A stretch of 5,731 nucleotides of DNA from Peptococcaceae bacterium (GCA_017383785.1 JAFNVD010000099.1:1-5731), one strand, 5' to 3'; positions 1-5,616 are shown, numbered from the stretch's first letter. A program made the numbers and translations. The notes: generated from the letters alone by a model not told the origin.

Positions 1-1226
1 ATCATTTCTCTTAATGTTGTACCCATTGGTACTTCTACCAGACCGATATTGTTTACTTTACCAGCCATAGCGAATACTTTTGTACCTTTAGAACCAGCTG
101 TACCTACGGAAGCAAATGCTTCAGCACCTTCTGTAAAGATTACAGGGATGTTAGCCAGTGTTTCTACGTTGTTTACGAATGTAGGAACATTCCACAGACC
201 TTTTTCAGCTGGGAATGGTGGACGTGGACGAGGTTCGCCGCGTTTACCTTCTACAGATGTTAACAGAGCTGTTTCTTCACCGCATACGAATGCGCCTGCA
301 CCCAGACGAATGTCTACGTCGAAGTCGAAGCCTGTGCCCATGATATCTTTACCTAACAGACCAGCTTCACGAGCCTGTGCGATAGCGATTTCCAAACGGC
401 CTACAGCGATTGGATATTCAGCACGTACATAGATGAAACCGTGATGAGCGCCAATTGCATAACCACCGATTGCCATTGCTTCTAAAATGCTGTGTGGGTC
501 ACCTTCCAGGATGGAACGGTCCATAAATGCACCTGGGTCACCTTCGTCAGCGTTTACTACTACATATTTTTCTTCAGACTGATAGCCTGCAGCAAATTTC
601 CATTTTTTGCCTGTTGGGAAACCTGCACCACCACGACCACGGATACCGGATTTTTCAACTTCTGCTACTACTTCAGCAGGAGTCATTGTGGTTAATGCTT
701 TCCCTAAGCCCTGGTATGCACCGTGAGCGATTGCTTCGCCGATTACTTCAGGGTTGATGATACCACAGTTACGCAGAGCAACACGTTTCTGTTTCTGGAA
801 GAAAGGAATGTGGCTCATGTCTGTAGCTTTTACGCCTGTACCAGGTACTTCGTACAGTAAACGTTCAACCAGCTGGCCGCCTTTGAAGTGGCTTTCAACG
901 ATTTCAGGAACGTCGCTTACTTTTACGTGTGTGTAGAAGGTACCTTCTGGATATACTACCATGATAGGACCCAAGCTGCAGAAACCAAAGCAACCTGTTT
1001 TTACTACATCGATTTCAGCACTCAGACCAGCTTCAGCCAGCTGTGTTTCCAGTGCAGTCATTACTTCCATACTGTCAGAGGAGCTGCAACCTGTACCTGC
1101 ACAAATCAGTACATGATGTTTTGCCAGGTTTGCTGGATTTGGAGCCTGACCGTCACGAACAACGATTTTCGCACGTTCTGCTGCCTGTAATGCTTTTAAT
1201 TCTTCAAAACTTGCAATTTTACTCAT
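1..1226 (-). CDS. nuoF: NuoF/HydB-like NADH- and FMN-binding subunit, 3' end outside window
   Basis: The first 408 residues are present; the C-terminus lies beyond the left edge. In order I see an N-terminal thioredoxin-like [2Fe-2S] domain with Cys42, Cys47, Cys79 and Cys83 (CAGTGC and CFGFC), then the complex I 51-kDa core: GIRGRGGAGFPTGKKW (194-209, FMN/NADH loop), NADEGDPGAF (225-234), GAGAFVCGEETALL (309-322, NADH-binding) and FVNNVETLAN (350-359). The fused N-terminal domain is typical of HydB of electron-bifurcating [FeFe]-hydrogenases and HndC of NADP-reducing hydrogenases, and is absent from classical E. coli NuoF. Those proteins run to about 600 residues and end with an Fe-S cluster site and ferredoxin-like domain, which I cannot see. 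The role would be cytoplasmic electron transfer between NAD(P)H, FMN and Fe-S clusters. The ATG at 1226-1224 follows a very strong ribosome site and lies directly after the NuoE gene, implying one operon. Whether the partner is a hydrogenase, formate dehydrogenase or other module is undecided. Confidence 0.93.
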   Translation of the reverse strand, partial: MSKIASFEELKALQAAERAKIVVRDGQAPNPANLAKHHVLICAGTGCSSSDSMEVMTALETQLAEAGLSAEIDVVKTGCFGFCSLGPIMVVYPEGTFYTHVKVSDVPEIVESHFKGGQLVERLLYEVPGTGVKATDMSHIPFFQKQKRVALRNCGIINPEVIGEAIAHGAYQGLGKALTTMTPAEVVAEVEKSGIRGRGGAGFPTGKKWKFAAGYQSEEKYVVVNADEGDPGAFMDRSILEGDPHSILEAMAIGGYAIGAHHGFIYVRAEYPIAVGRLEIAIAQAREAGLLGKDIMGTGFDFDVDIRLGAGAFVCGEETALLTSVEGKRGEPRPRPPFPAEKGLWNVPTFVNNVETLANIPVIFTEGAEAFASVGTAGSKGTKVFAMAGKVNNIGLVEVPMGTTLREM

Positions 1227-1233
1227 TCTCCAA

Positions 1234-1241
1234 CACCTCCT
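1234..1241 (-). promoter_or_regulatory. Shine-Dalgarno site of nuoF-like gene, overlapping nuoE stop codon
   Basis: On the minus strand the site reads AGGAGGTG, seven bases before the ATG at 1226-1224. The upstream NuoE-like stop codon (TAG, 1242-1240) overlaps its first bases. This layout favours translational coupling and balanced synthesis of the two subunits, which is an inference from the spacing. Confidence 0.85.
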
Positions 1242-1737
1242 AGTTCTGTTCTGCTGCTTTGAAATCAGCAATCATTTTTGTAATATCTTCTGGTTTCAGA
1301 TGACCGTATACTTTATCGTTTACAGTTACTACCGGAGCCAGACCGCATGCACCTACGCAACGGCATGCTTCAATTGTGAACAGACCATCAGCTGTTGTTT
1401 CGCCAACGCCGATACCCAGTTCTTCCTGCAGTTTGTCTAACAGCTTACCAGAGCCTTTTACGTAGCAAGCGGTACCCAGACATACATTGAATGTGTATTT
1501 CCCTTTTTTCTTCATTGTGAACAGAGCGTAGAAAGTAACTACACCGTAAATTTCACTCAAAGGAACATCCATTTTTTCTGCAATGTAAGCCTGAACTTCT
1601 TCTGGCAGATAGCCGAAGATGCCCTGTGCTTTGTGCAGTACACTGATCAAACTGCCACGCATGTCTTTATGCTGTTCGATCACTTCATCAAGCTGTGCGA
1701 ATAAAGCTTCATTGTGTCCACCACATGTACAAGCCAT
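1240..1737 (-). CDS. nuoE: NuoE/HydC-like [2Fe-2S] thioredoxin-fold subunit
   Basis: This 165-residue protein matches the 24-kDa subunit family of complex I and bifurcating hydrogenases (NuoE, HydC, HndA) in length and layout. The N-terminal helical part contains LISVLHKAQGIFGYLP (30-45) and the conserved SEIYGVVTFYALF (61-73). The C-terminal thioredoxin-like half carries the four expected [2Fe-2S] ligands: Cys86 and Cys91 (CLGTAC), then Cys127 and Cys131 (CVGAC). Extra cysteines at 3, 5 and 125 are not part of the family motif. No signal peptide or membrane segment is visible, so it is cytoplasmic. The ATG at 1737 follows GGGAGGAA (1752-1745) by seven bases. It is the first gene of the leftward operon and should accept electrons from, or pass them to, the NuoF-like partner. 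The fused Fe-S domain in that partner makes a soluble NAD(P)-linked hydrogenase or bifurcating complex likelier than respiratory complex I. Confidence 0.95.
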   Translation of the reverse strand: MACTCGGHNEALFAQLDEVIEQHKDMRGSLISVLHKAQGIFGYLPEEVQAYIAEKMDVPLSEIYGVVTFYALFTMKKKGKYTFNVCLGTACYVKGSGKLLDKLQEELGIGVGETTADGLFTIEACRCVGACGLAPVVTVNDKVYGHLKPEDITKMIADFKAAEQN

Positions 1738-1792
1738 AGTCGTATTCCTCCCTTTATTGAGAATAAAAATTTATTAATGATTAAGATAGTTG

Positions 1793-1822
1793 GTGTCTTT
1801 CTATCCATTGCTCCAAAGACAC
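1793..1822 (-). other. Hairpin in predicted nuoE leader RNA
   Basis: GTGTCTTT (1793-1800) and AAAGACAC (1815-1822) form a perfect 8-bp stem around a 14-base loop. In the leftward transcript it would sit about 55 bases upstream of the nuoE start codon. No U-run follows it, so it is not an evident terminator. It does not match a riboswitch class I recognise. A role in mRNA stability is possible but not shown. Confidence 0.4.
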
Positions 1823-1890
1823 AAAAGGCCAGAATCTTCAGAATCAAACGCCTAGAAAACATCCAAGCTATACAATACACCCTTATGCTT

Positions 1891-1919
1891 ATTATAAACA
1901 TACTATCGCGTAAAAGCAA
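1891..1919 (-). promoter_or_regulatory. Candidate promoter P1 for nuoE-nuoF
   Basis: On the minus strand, TTGCTT (1919-1914) is followed after 17 bases by a perfect TATAAT (1896-1891). The -35 is weak (TTG only), the -10 is consensus. It would give a leader of roughly 145 bases before the nuoE start. Confidence 0.45.
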
Positions 1920-2036
1920 AGCACTTTATCTGTATTTATAATAAATCTTATATATACTAAAAAAAATATTTCCCGTACATTTTTTCACTTACCAAGTGCC
2001 TTCATAATTTCACTCGTAGACAAATGTACATATCTT

Positions 2037-2064
2037 ATTATACTACATCCGTGGGATAAAACAA
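2037..2064 (-). promoter_or_regulatory. Candidate promoter P2 for nuoE-nuoF
   Basis: On the minus strand, TTGTTT (2064-2059) precedes a perfect TATAAT (2042-2037) with 16 bases between. The -35 is poor and AT-rich DNA gives chance -10 boxes, so this is an alternative or second start rather than a firm call. Confidence 0.3.
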
Positions 2065-2100
2065 AATAAATTTTTTCAAAAATTCTGAAAAAATTTATTT
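2064..2100. repeat. 37-bp perfect AT-rich inverted repeat
   Basis: Two 15-base arms (2064-2078 and 2086-2100) are exact reverse complements around a 7-base spacer (2079-2085). Each arm contains only one G-C pair. It lies upstream of both divergent genes, so it cannot terminate either one. It could be an easily melted or cruciform-forming element beside the DnaA boxes, or a protein-binding palindrome. Confidence 0.8.
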
Positions 2101-2158
2101 CTCTTTTTATTGCATTAGTGAATCATTTTTGCACAATTTTTTTATTCTTTTTCACACC

Positions 2159-2201
2159 TTATCCACAGTTATCCACACAGTTTTCCACATATCGTGGATA
2201 A
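2159..2201. promoter_or_regulatory. DnaA-box cluster I
   Basis: Four 9-mers of the DnaA-box type lie within 43 bases. Two are exact TTATCCACA boxes (2159-2167 and 2169-2177) in direct orientation, one is TTTTCCACA (2181-2189, one mismatch), and one is an inverted TTATCCACG (2201-2193 on the minus strand, one mismatch). The exact boxes are one base apart. DnaA is the bacterial initiator and also a transcription factor. Tight arrays like this occur in origins and in DnaA-binding clusters that titrate the protein. AT-rich DNA adjoins on the left, as an unwinding element would. Confidence 0.75.
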
Positions 2202-2210
2202 CTATAGCTC

Positions 2211-2250
2211 ATTTCCCGGGAAATATTGTGCCGAAATTGCACAATATTTC
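2211..2250. repeat. Two overlapping palindromes upstream of csoR promoter
   Basis: ATTTCCCGGGAAAT (2211-2224) is a perfect 14-bp palindrome. It overlaps a second perfect inverted repeat with 12-base arms, GAAATATTGTGC (2220-2231) and its complement (2239-2250), separated by 7 bases. The latter ends 11 bases before the csoR -35 box, a position suited to an activator or repressor. The inner TTGTGC/GCACAA halves recall Rex-type sites but the spacing is one base too long. Confidence 0.65.
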
Positions 2251-2261
2251 GCACGATTTCT

Positions 2262-2290
2262 TTGACACAGCTATTTTCTCATGTTATACT
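2262..2290 (+). promoter_or_regulatory. csoR promoter (extended -10)
   Basis: A perfect -35 TTGACA (2262-2267) and TATACT -10 (2285-2290) are separated by 17 bases, with TG at 2282-2283 making an extended -10. Transcription should begin near 2297, giving a leader of about 48 bases to csoR and placing the CsoR operator in the first transcribed bases. Confidence 0.88.
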
Positions 2291-2300
2291 TAGCACAAAG

Positions 2301-2317
2301 ACACCCCCCGGGGGTGT
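2301..2317. promoter_or_regulatory. CsoR operator
   Basis: ACACCCCCCGGGGGTGT is a 17-bp palindrome with 8-base arms and one central base. A run of about five Cs followed by five Gs is the hallmark of CsoR-family operators. It lies just downstream of the predicted start point, so bound apo-CsoR would block transcription and copper would relieve it. In RNA the same bases could form a tight stem. The family match is established knowledge; binding by this CsoR is inferred. Confidence 0.82.
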
Positions 2318-2344
2318 GCATTTTAACTGAGGAGGCGATGCATT

Positions 2345-2608
2345 ATGATGGCCGACAAAGCTTATGTGACAAAATTATTAAAAACAGCGCGTGGACAATT
2401 GGACGGTATTCTCAAAATGGTGGAAGAGGACCGTTACTGCATGGATATTTCTACACAGCTTATGGCTACAGAAGCCATGCTCAACAAAATAAATAAAGAA
2501 ATTCTCACTGCCCATTTGAAACATTGCGTCAGCAATGCAGAAACCCAAGAAGAACGTGATCAGAAAGTGGATGAGCTTGTGCATATGCTGGGCAAACTGA
2601 TGAAATAA
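2345..2608 (+). CDS. csoR: CsoR-family copper-sensing transcriptional repressor
   Basis: This 87-residue all-helical protein is of normal CsoR length. The Cu(I)-binding triad is present: Cys32 in RYCMDIS, and His57 and Cys61 in HLKHC. They match Cys36, His61 and Cys65 of the Mycobacterium tuberculosis protein with a constant offset of four. The second-shell Tyr31 and Glu77 are also kept. The C-H-C pattern argues for copper rather than the nickel (RcnR) or formaldehyde (FrmR) branches. CsoR forms helical-bundle tetramers that lose DNA affinity on Cu(I) binding. The ATG at 2345 lies nine bases after GAGGAGG (2329-2335); an in-frame ATG at 2348 is an alternative. An ATG at 2338 is out of frame. 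The strong promoter and operator directly upstream imply autoregulation, and the copper ATPase gene downstream on the same strand is the expected target. Confidence 0.95.
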   Translation: MMADKAYVTKLLKTARGQLDGILKMVEEDRYCMDISTQLMATEAMLNKINKEILTAHLKHCVSNAETQEERDQKVDELVHMLGKLMK

Positions 2609-2688
2609 GCAAATTGCTTCATAATCTATATGCCTAACACACAATAAAATATAATTTATAATGAATTATGAGGCATATTTCATATTAG

Positions 2689-2805
2689 TTATACACAAAA
2701 CCGTGTATAAACTGTGTAGTTTTCCACAGAGTTATCCACAGCCTGTGCGTAACTGTGTTGTTTTCGGCTTTGTGCGTTTGTGAAAATTTGTGATACTGTG
2801 TATAA
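2689..2805. promoter_or_regulatory. DnaA-box cluster II
   Basis: One exact TTATCCACA (2732-2740) lies with close variants: TTATACACA (2689-2697), TTTTCCACA (2720-2728) and, on the minus strand, TTATACACA (2805-2797), each one mismatch from consensus. Weaker minus-strand boxes occur at 2710-2702 (TTATACACG) and 2752-2744 (TTACGCACA), each with two mismatches. The mixed orientation and density exceed chance expectation even in AT-rich DNA. An AT-rich tandem repeat follows 45 bases downstream. Confidence 0.65.
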
Positions 2806-2806
2806 A
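2778..2806 (+). promoter_or_regulatory. Candidate copA promoter overlapping a DnaA box
   Basis: TTGTGA (2778-2783, four of six matches) and TATAAA (2801-2806, five of six) are separated by 17 bases. The -10 overlaps an inverted DnaA-type box (2797-2805). The leader would be about 143 bases and include the tandem repeats. No CsoR operator adjoins it, so copA may instead rely on read-through from the csoR promoter. Confidence 0.35.
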
Positions 2807-2849
2807 CTGCTGACCAATAATGCTCATATTTTGTACAGAGCTTCTTCAC

Positions 2850-2912
2850 TTATTTTTTCTTTCTATTATATTATTTTTTCTTTCTATTATATTATTTTTT
2901 CTTTCTATTATA
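2850..2912. repeat. Three perfect tandem copies of a 21-bp AT-rich unit
   Basis: Copies occupy 2850-2870, 2871-2891 and 2892-2912 and are identical. The unit starts TTATTTTTTC and ends TTTCTATTATA, with only two C and no G on the plus strand. The period equals two helical turns, so any bound protein would face the same side. It sits between DnaA-box cluster II and copA, in the place and composition expected of a DNA-unwinding element, or within the copA leader RNA. Confidence 0.9.
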
Positions 2913-2942
2913 AATAAACACTCCTATAAACTATCAGACAAC

Positions 2943-2950
2943 GAGGTGAT
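2943..2950 (+). promoter_or_regulatory. Shine-Dalgarno site fixing the TTG start of copA
   Basis: GAGGTGAT (2943-2950) closely complements the 16S rRNA end and lies five bases before TTG at 2956. A TGA in the same frame (2947-2949) excludes any earlier start. The first in-frame ATG (3013) would cut into the metal-binding domain, so TTG is the start. Confidence 0.88.
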
Positions 2951-2955
2951 TTCTA

Positions 2956-5607
2956 TTGGACAACTCATTACAAACCGGGCAACTGACAAAAGAAAAATTT
3001 GATGTCACCGGTATGACCTGCTCGGCATGCTCCTCCCGTGTAGAAAAATGCGTAAGGCAATTAGACGGCCTGCACGATGTAACTGTTAATTTGTTGACCA
3101 ACAGCATGCAAGTGGAGTTTGATACCGAAAAACTCTCCACCGATACGATTATTCAAGCTGTTACCCAAGCAGGGTATGGCGCCAGTGTAAAAACAGATCC
3201 CGCACATCAGGCACAAACGCAAACTACAGCACCAATCAAGCGGGAAAATCCCGTAGAAGCACAAATGAATGAAATGAAACATCGTCTAATTGTAAGTTTT
3301 GTATTCCTCATACCGCTCATGTATGTATCGATGGGCCATATGATAGGCTTACCACTGCCGGGCTTTTTACGCGGTCATGCCAATGCCGTAAGTTTTGCCT
3401 TTACCCAATTTCTGCTGGCCTTGCCAATTGCCTATGCCAATCGCAAATTTTACACCAAAGGCTTTAGCACATTAGCACATGGCGCACCAAATATGGACAG
3501 CCTGGTTGCATTGGGCTCAGCTGCCGCTATGACCTATGGTATTTTCGCCATTTATCGTATGAGCTATGGGCTGGGCATCGGTAATATGGAACTGGTGGCC
3601 CGTTATCACGAAAACCTTTACTTTGAATCCTCCGTTATGATTCTGGCGCTGATTACCATCGGCAAATATTTGGAGACACGTTCAAAAGGTAAAACCAGCG
3701 AAGCGCTGACCCACTTAATGGACATGGCACCAAAAACCGCTACCATTGAACGTAATGGTACACAATTAGAAGTACCGGTTGAGCAAGTAATGATTGGAGA
3801 TACTGTATTGGTAAAACCGGGACAGCGCATCCCGGTCGACGGTATCATTACAGAAGGTCACACCAGTATCGACCAATCTGCTATTACCGGTGAAAGTATT
3901 CCTGTAGAAAAAGAACCGGGCGATTCAGTCATTGGCGCTACTATAAACAAAGGCGGATTTATTCGTTTTACTGCCAATAAAGTAGGCAATGACACCACTT
4001 TCGCACAGATTATCCGTCTGGTAGAAGACGCCTCGGCTACCAAAGCACCGATTGCCAAACTGGCCGACCAAATTGCAGGTATATTTGTACCAATTGTAAT
4101 GGGCATTTCCCTCATCACAGCGGCTATTTGGATATTATCCGGTGCTACCTTTGAATTCGCGCTCAACTGCGCCATCAGTGTATTGGTAATCTCTTGCCCT
4201 TGCGCATTGGGGCTGGCCACACCGGTAGCTATTATGGTAGGCACAGGCAAAGGTGCAGAGCACGGCATTTTAATCAAATCGGGACAGGCTTTGGAAACTG
4301 CCCACAATATCAATACTGTTGTATTGGACAAAACCGGTACCATTACCCAAGGCAAACCAATGGTGACCGATGTACAGACTTTATTGCCAAATCAAAACGC
4401 ATTTATCTCCATCGCCGCAGCATTAGAACAAAACAGTGAACACCCATTGGCTGATGCCGTGATGCAGTACGCCAAAACATTGCAGATTGCCATTCCGTCG
4501 GTGACACAGTTCTTGTCCTTACCGGGCCGCGGTGTAGAGGCTTATATTGACGGCAAATATTATTGCGCAGGCAATATACGATTGATGCAGGAAAAAAATA
4601 TTTCCCTAACACAATGGGAAGATACACTAGAAACACTTACCACCCAAGGCAAGACACCATTGATTTTTGCTGATGACAAACAAATTATTGGTATTATCGG
4701 TGCCGCCGATGTGGTAAAACCTACCAGCAAACAAGCCATTCAGCAATTAAAAGCCATGGGCGTGCAGGTAGTTATGCTTACCGGCGACAACGCACAAACC
4801 GCCGCAGCCATTCAGGCGCAATTAGGTATTGATGAAGTTATTGCCGAAGTATTGCCGCAGGATAAAGAGCAAAAAATTGCTTCCTTACAAGCCGACGGCA
4901 AAGTGGTGGCAATGGTAGGTGACGGTGTCAACGATGCACCGGCTTTGGCTCGCGCCAATGTAGGCCTAGCCATCGGCGCCGGTACCGACGTAGCGCTGGA
5001 TAGTGCCGATGTGGTGCTGATGAAAAATGATTTGCTTGACGTAGTAACGGCCATTCAGTTGAGCAAGGCTACCATTCGCAATATCAAACAAAATCTGTTT
5101 TGGGCGTTCTTCTACAATTGCTTGTGCATTCCACTGGCAGCCGGGGTATTTTATCATGCATTTGGATTACTCTTGAACCCGATGATCGGTGCAGCAGCCA
5201 TGAGCTGCAGCAGTATCTTTGTGGTAAGCAATGCACTCAGATTACGCGGCTTCCGCCCGACATTGCCGAACACACAAGAAATTACCAAAAACAACGAGGA
5301 AATTTCTGTAAATATTATAATTCACGCTGACAAACAGATGCAAAACACATCTGTAGAAAATAATTTAAACAACAACGAAGGAGCGAATACTATGAAAAAA
5401 ACAATGATTATCGAAGGCATGATGTGCCCACACTGCCAGAACGCAGTAACCAAAGCGCTGAACGGCCTGGACGGCGTAAGCTGCACCGTTAGCCTGGAAG
5501 ACAAAGCCGCTTATATCACCACAGAAGGTATTGTAAGTGATAATGATATGAAACAGGTTGTCATCGACGGCGGTTACAAAGTAATTTCCTTAACAGACGC
5601 AGAATAA
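2956..5607 (+). CDS. copA: Copper-exporting P1B ATPase CopA with C-terminal CopZ-like domain
   Basis: An 883-residue Cu(I)-transporting P-type ATPase of the inner membrane, using ATP to export copper from the cytoplasm. Residues about 12-78 form a heavy-metal-associated domain with GMTCSAC (Cys22, Cys25). Eight membrane segments are recognisable near 111-130, 144-161, 181-200, 222-239, 374-394, 405-428, 713-733 and 738-757. TGES (311-314) is the actuator motif, CPC (414-416) the membrane copper site, DKTGT the phosphorylation motif (Asp458), SEHP (494-497) the P1B signature and GDGVND (655-660) the hinge. YN (720-721) and MSCSS (749-753) support Cu(I) specificity. A polar, Asn-rich linker (about 773-812) then joins a second metal-binding domain with GMMCPHC (Cys824, Cys827). 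Typical single-HMA CopA proteins end near the equivalent of residue 770, so the tail is an added CopZ module. The start is TTG. It lies 347 bases after csoR on the same strand; copper-dependent induction via CsoR is expected. Confidence 0.96.
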   Translation: MDNSLQTGQLTKEKFDVTGMTCSACSSRVEKCVRQLDGLHDVTVNLLTNSMQVEFDTEKLSTDTIIQAVTQAGYGASVKTDPAHQAQTQTTAPIKRENPVEAQMNEMKHRLIVSFVFLIPLMYVSMGHMIGLPLPGFLRGHANAVSFAFTQFLLALPIAYANRKFYTKGFSTLAHGAPNMDSLVALGSAAAMTYGIFAIYRMSYGLGIGNMELVARYHENLYFESSVMILALITIGKYLETRSKGKTSEALTHLMDMAPKTATIERNGTQLEVPVEQVMIGDTVLVKPGQRIPVDGIITEGHTSIDQSAITGESIPVEKEPGDSVIGATINKGGFIRFTANKVGNDTTFAQIIRLVEDASATKAPIAKLADQIAGIFVPIVMGISLITAAIWILSGATFEFALNCAISVLVISCPCALGLATPVAIMVGTGKGAEHGILIKSGQALETAHNINTVVLDKTGTITQGKPMVTDVQTLLPNQNAFISIAAALEQNSEHPLADAVMQYAKTLQIAIPSVTQFLSLPGRGVEAYIDGKYYCAGNIRLMQEKNISLTQWEDTLETLTTQGKTPLIFADDKQIIGIIGAADVVKPTSKQAIQQLKAMGVQVVMLTGDNAQTAAAIQAQLGIDEVIAEVLPQDKEQKIASLQADGKVVAMVGDGVNDAPALARANVGLAIGAGTDVALDSADVVLMKNDLLDVVTAIQLSKATIRNIKQNLFWAFFYNCLCIPLAAGVFYHAFGLLLNPMIGAAAMSCSSIFVVSNALRLRGFRPTLPNTQEITKNNEEISVNIIIHADKQMQNTSVENNLNNNEGANTMKKTMIIEGMMCPHCQNAVTKALNGLDGVSCTVSLEDKAAYITTEGIVSDNDMKQVVIDGGYKVISLTDAE
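5392..5607 (+). CDS. copZ: CopZ-like copper chaperone, probable internal in-frame start within copA
   Basis: The last 71 codons of the copA frame form a complete HMA-type chaperone by length and fold. It starts MKKTMIIEGM, carries the Cu(I)-binding CPHC (residues 12 and 15 of this product) and an additional Cys31, and ends with a GGYKV segment near the C-terminus. An ATG at 5392 is preceded by AAGGAG (5378-5383) at eight bases, as good as the sites of separate genes here. The upstream bases encode an Asn/Thr-rich linker (NNNEGANT) that looks like an intergenic ribosome-site region read in frame. I infer that ribosomes also initiate here, producing free CopZ that ferries Cu(I) to CopA. If they do not, it is only the C-terminal domain of the ATPase. 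The frame continuity and ribosome site are seen; dual expression is inferred. Confidence 0.6.
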   Translation: MKKTMIIEGMMCPHCQNAVTKALNGLDGVSCTVSLEDKAAYITTEGIVSDNDMKQVVIDGGYKVISLTDAE

Positions 5608-5616
5608 AAATTGTAG

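Larger units (their letters stand above)
1738..2344. other. 607-bp divergent intergenic region, AT-rich
   Basis: No credible gene lies here. From left to right it holds the leader of the leftward nuoEF operon with a hairpin (1793-1822) and a 9-bp-period direct repeat (CAGAATC at 1830-1836 and 1839-1845), two candidate leftward promoters (1891-1919 and 2037-2064), a very AT-rich stretch, a 37-bp inverted repeat (2064-2100), a DnaA-box cluster (2159-2201), overlapping palindromes (2211-2250) and the csoR promoter and operator (2262-2317). It is long and structure-rich for a simple divergent promoter region. Confidence 0.85.
2609..2955. other. 347-bp intergenic region between csoR and copA
   Basis: There is no gene and no rho-independent terminator after csoR. 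It contains an AAGCAAATTGCTT palindrome overlapping the csoR stop codon (2607-2619), an inverted repeat ATATGCCT/AGGCATAT (2628-2635 and 2671-2678, 35-base loop of AT-rich DNA), DnaA-box cluster II (2689-2805), a candidate copA promoter (2778-2806), a three-copy 21-bp tandem repeat (2850-2912) and the copA ribosome site. No second C5/G5 CsoR operator is visible. The gap is far longer than usual for a csoR-copA operon. Confidence 0.8.

Noticed and set aside
49..1243. Several plus-strand open frames (up to 127 codons) across this region
   Set aside because: They are antisense shadows of the NuoF-like gene. They lack ribosome sites and their translations show no family features, while the minus frame shows all FMN, NADH and Fe-S motifs.
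1680..1919. 79-codon minus-strand open frame in the nuoE leader
   Set aside because: It overlaps the nuoE start region, has no convincing ribosome site and its composition follows the AT-rich leader.
2051..2060. Further DnaA box (GTGGGATAA)
   Set aside because: It carries an extra G within the motif, so it does not align to the 9-mer consensus.
2226..2244. Canonical Rex operator
   Set aside because: The half sites TTGTGC and GCACAA fit only partly and span 19 bases rather than the usual 18, lacking the TTGTGAA/TTCACAA halves.
2607..2619. Terminator after csoR (AAGCAAATTGCTT)
   Set aside because: The palindrome has only a single central base, no room for a loop, is AT-rich and lacks a following U-run.
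2850..2912. CRISPR array
   Set aside because: The three repeats are directly adjacent with no spacers, so this is a simple tandem repeat.
2820..3002. 60-codon open frame with a repeated FFLSIIL pattern resembling a membrane peptide
   Set aside because: The hydrophobic repeat is the direct result of translating the 21-bp tandem repeat; there is no clear ribosome site and it overlaps the copA start in another frame.
3858..4355. 165-codon minus-strand open frame opposite copA
   Set aside because: It is an antisense shadow of the conserved P-type ATPase core, with no ribosome site or recognisable domain.
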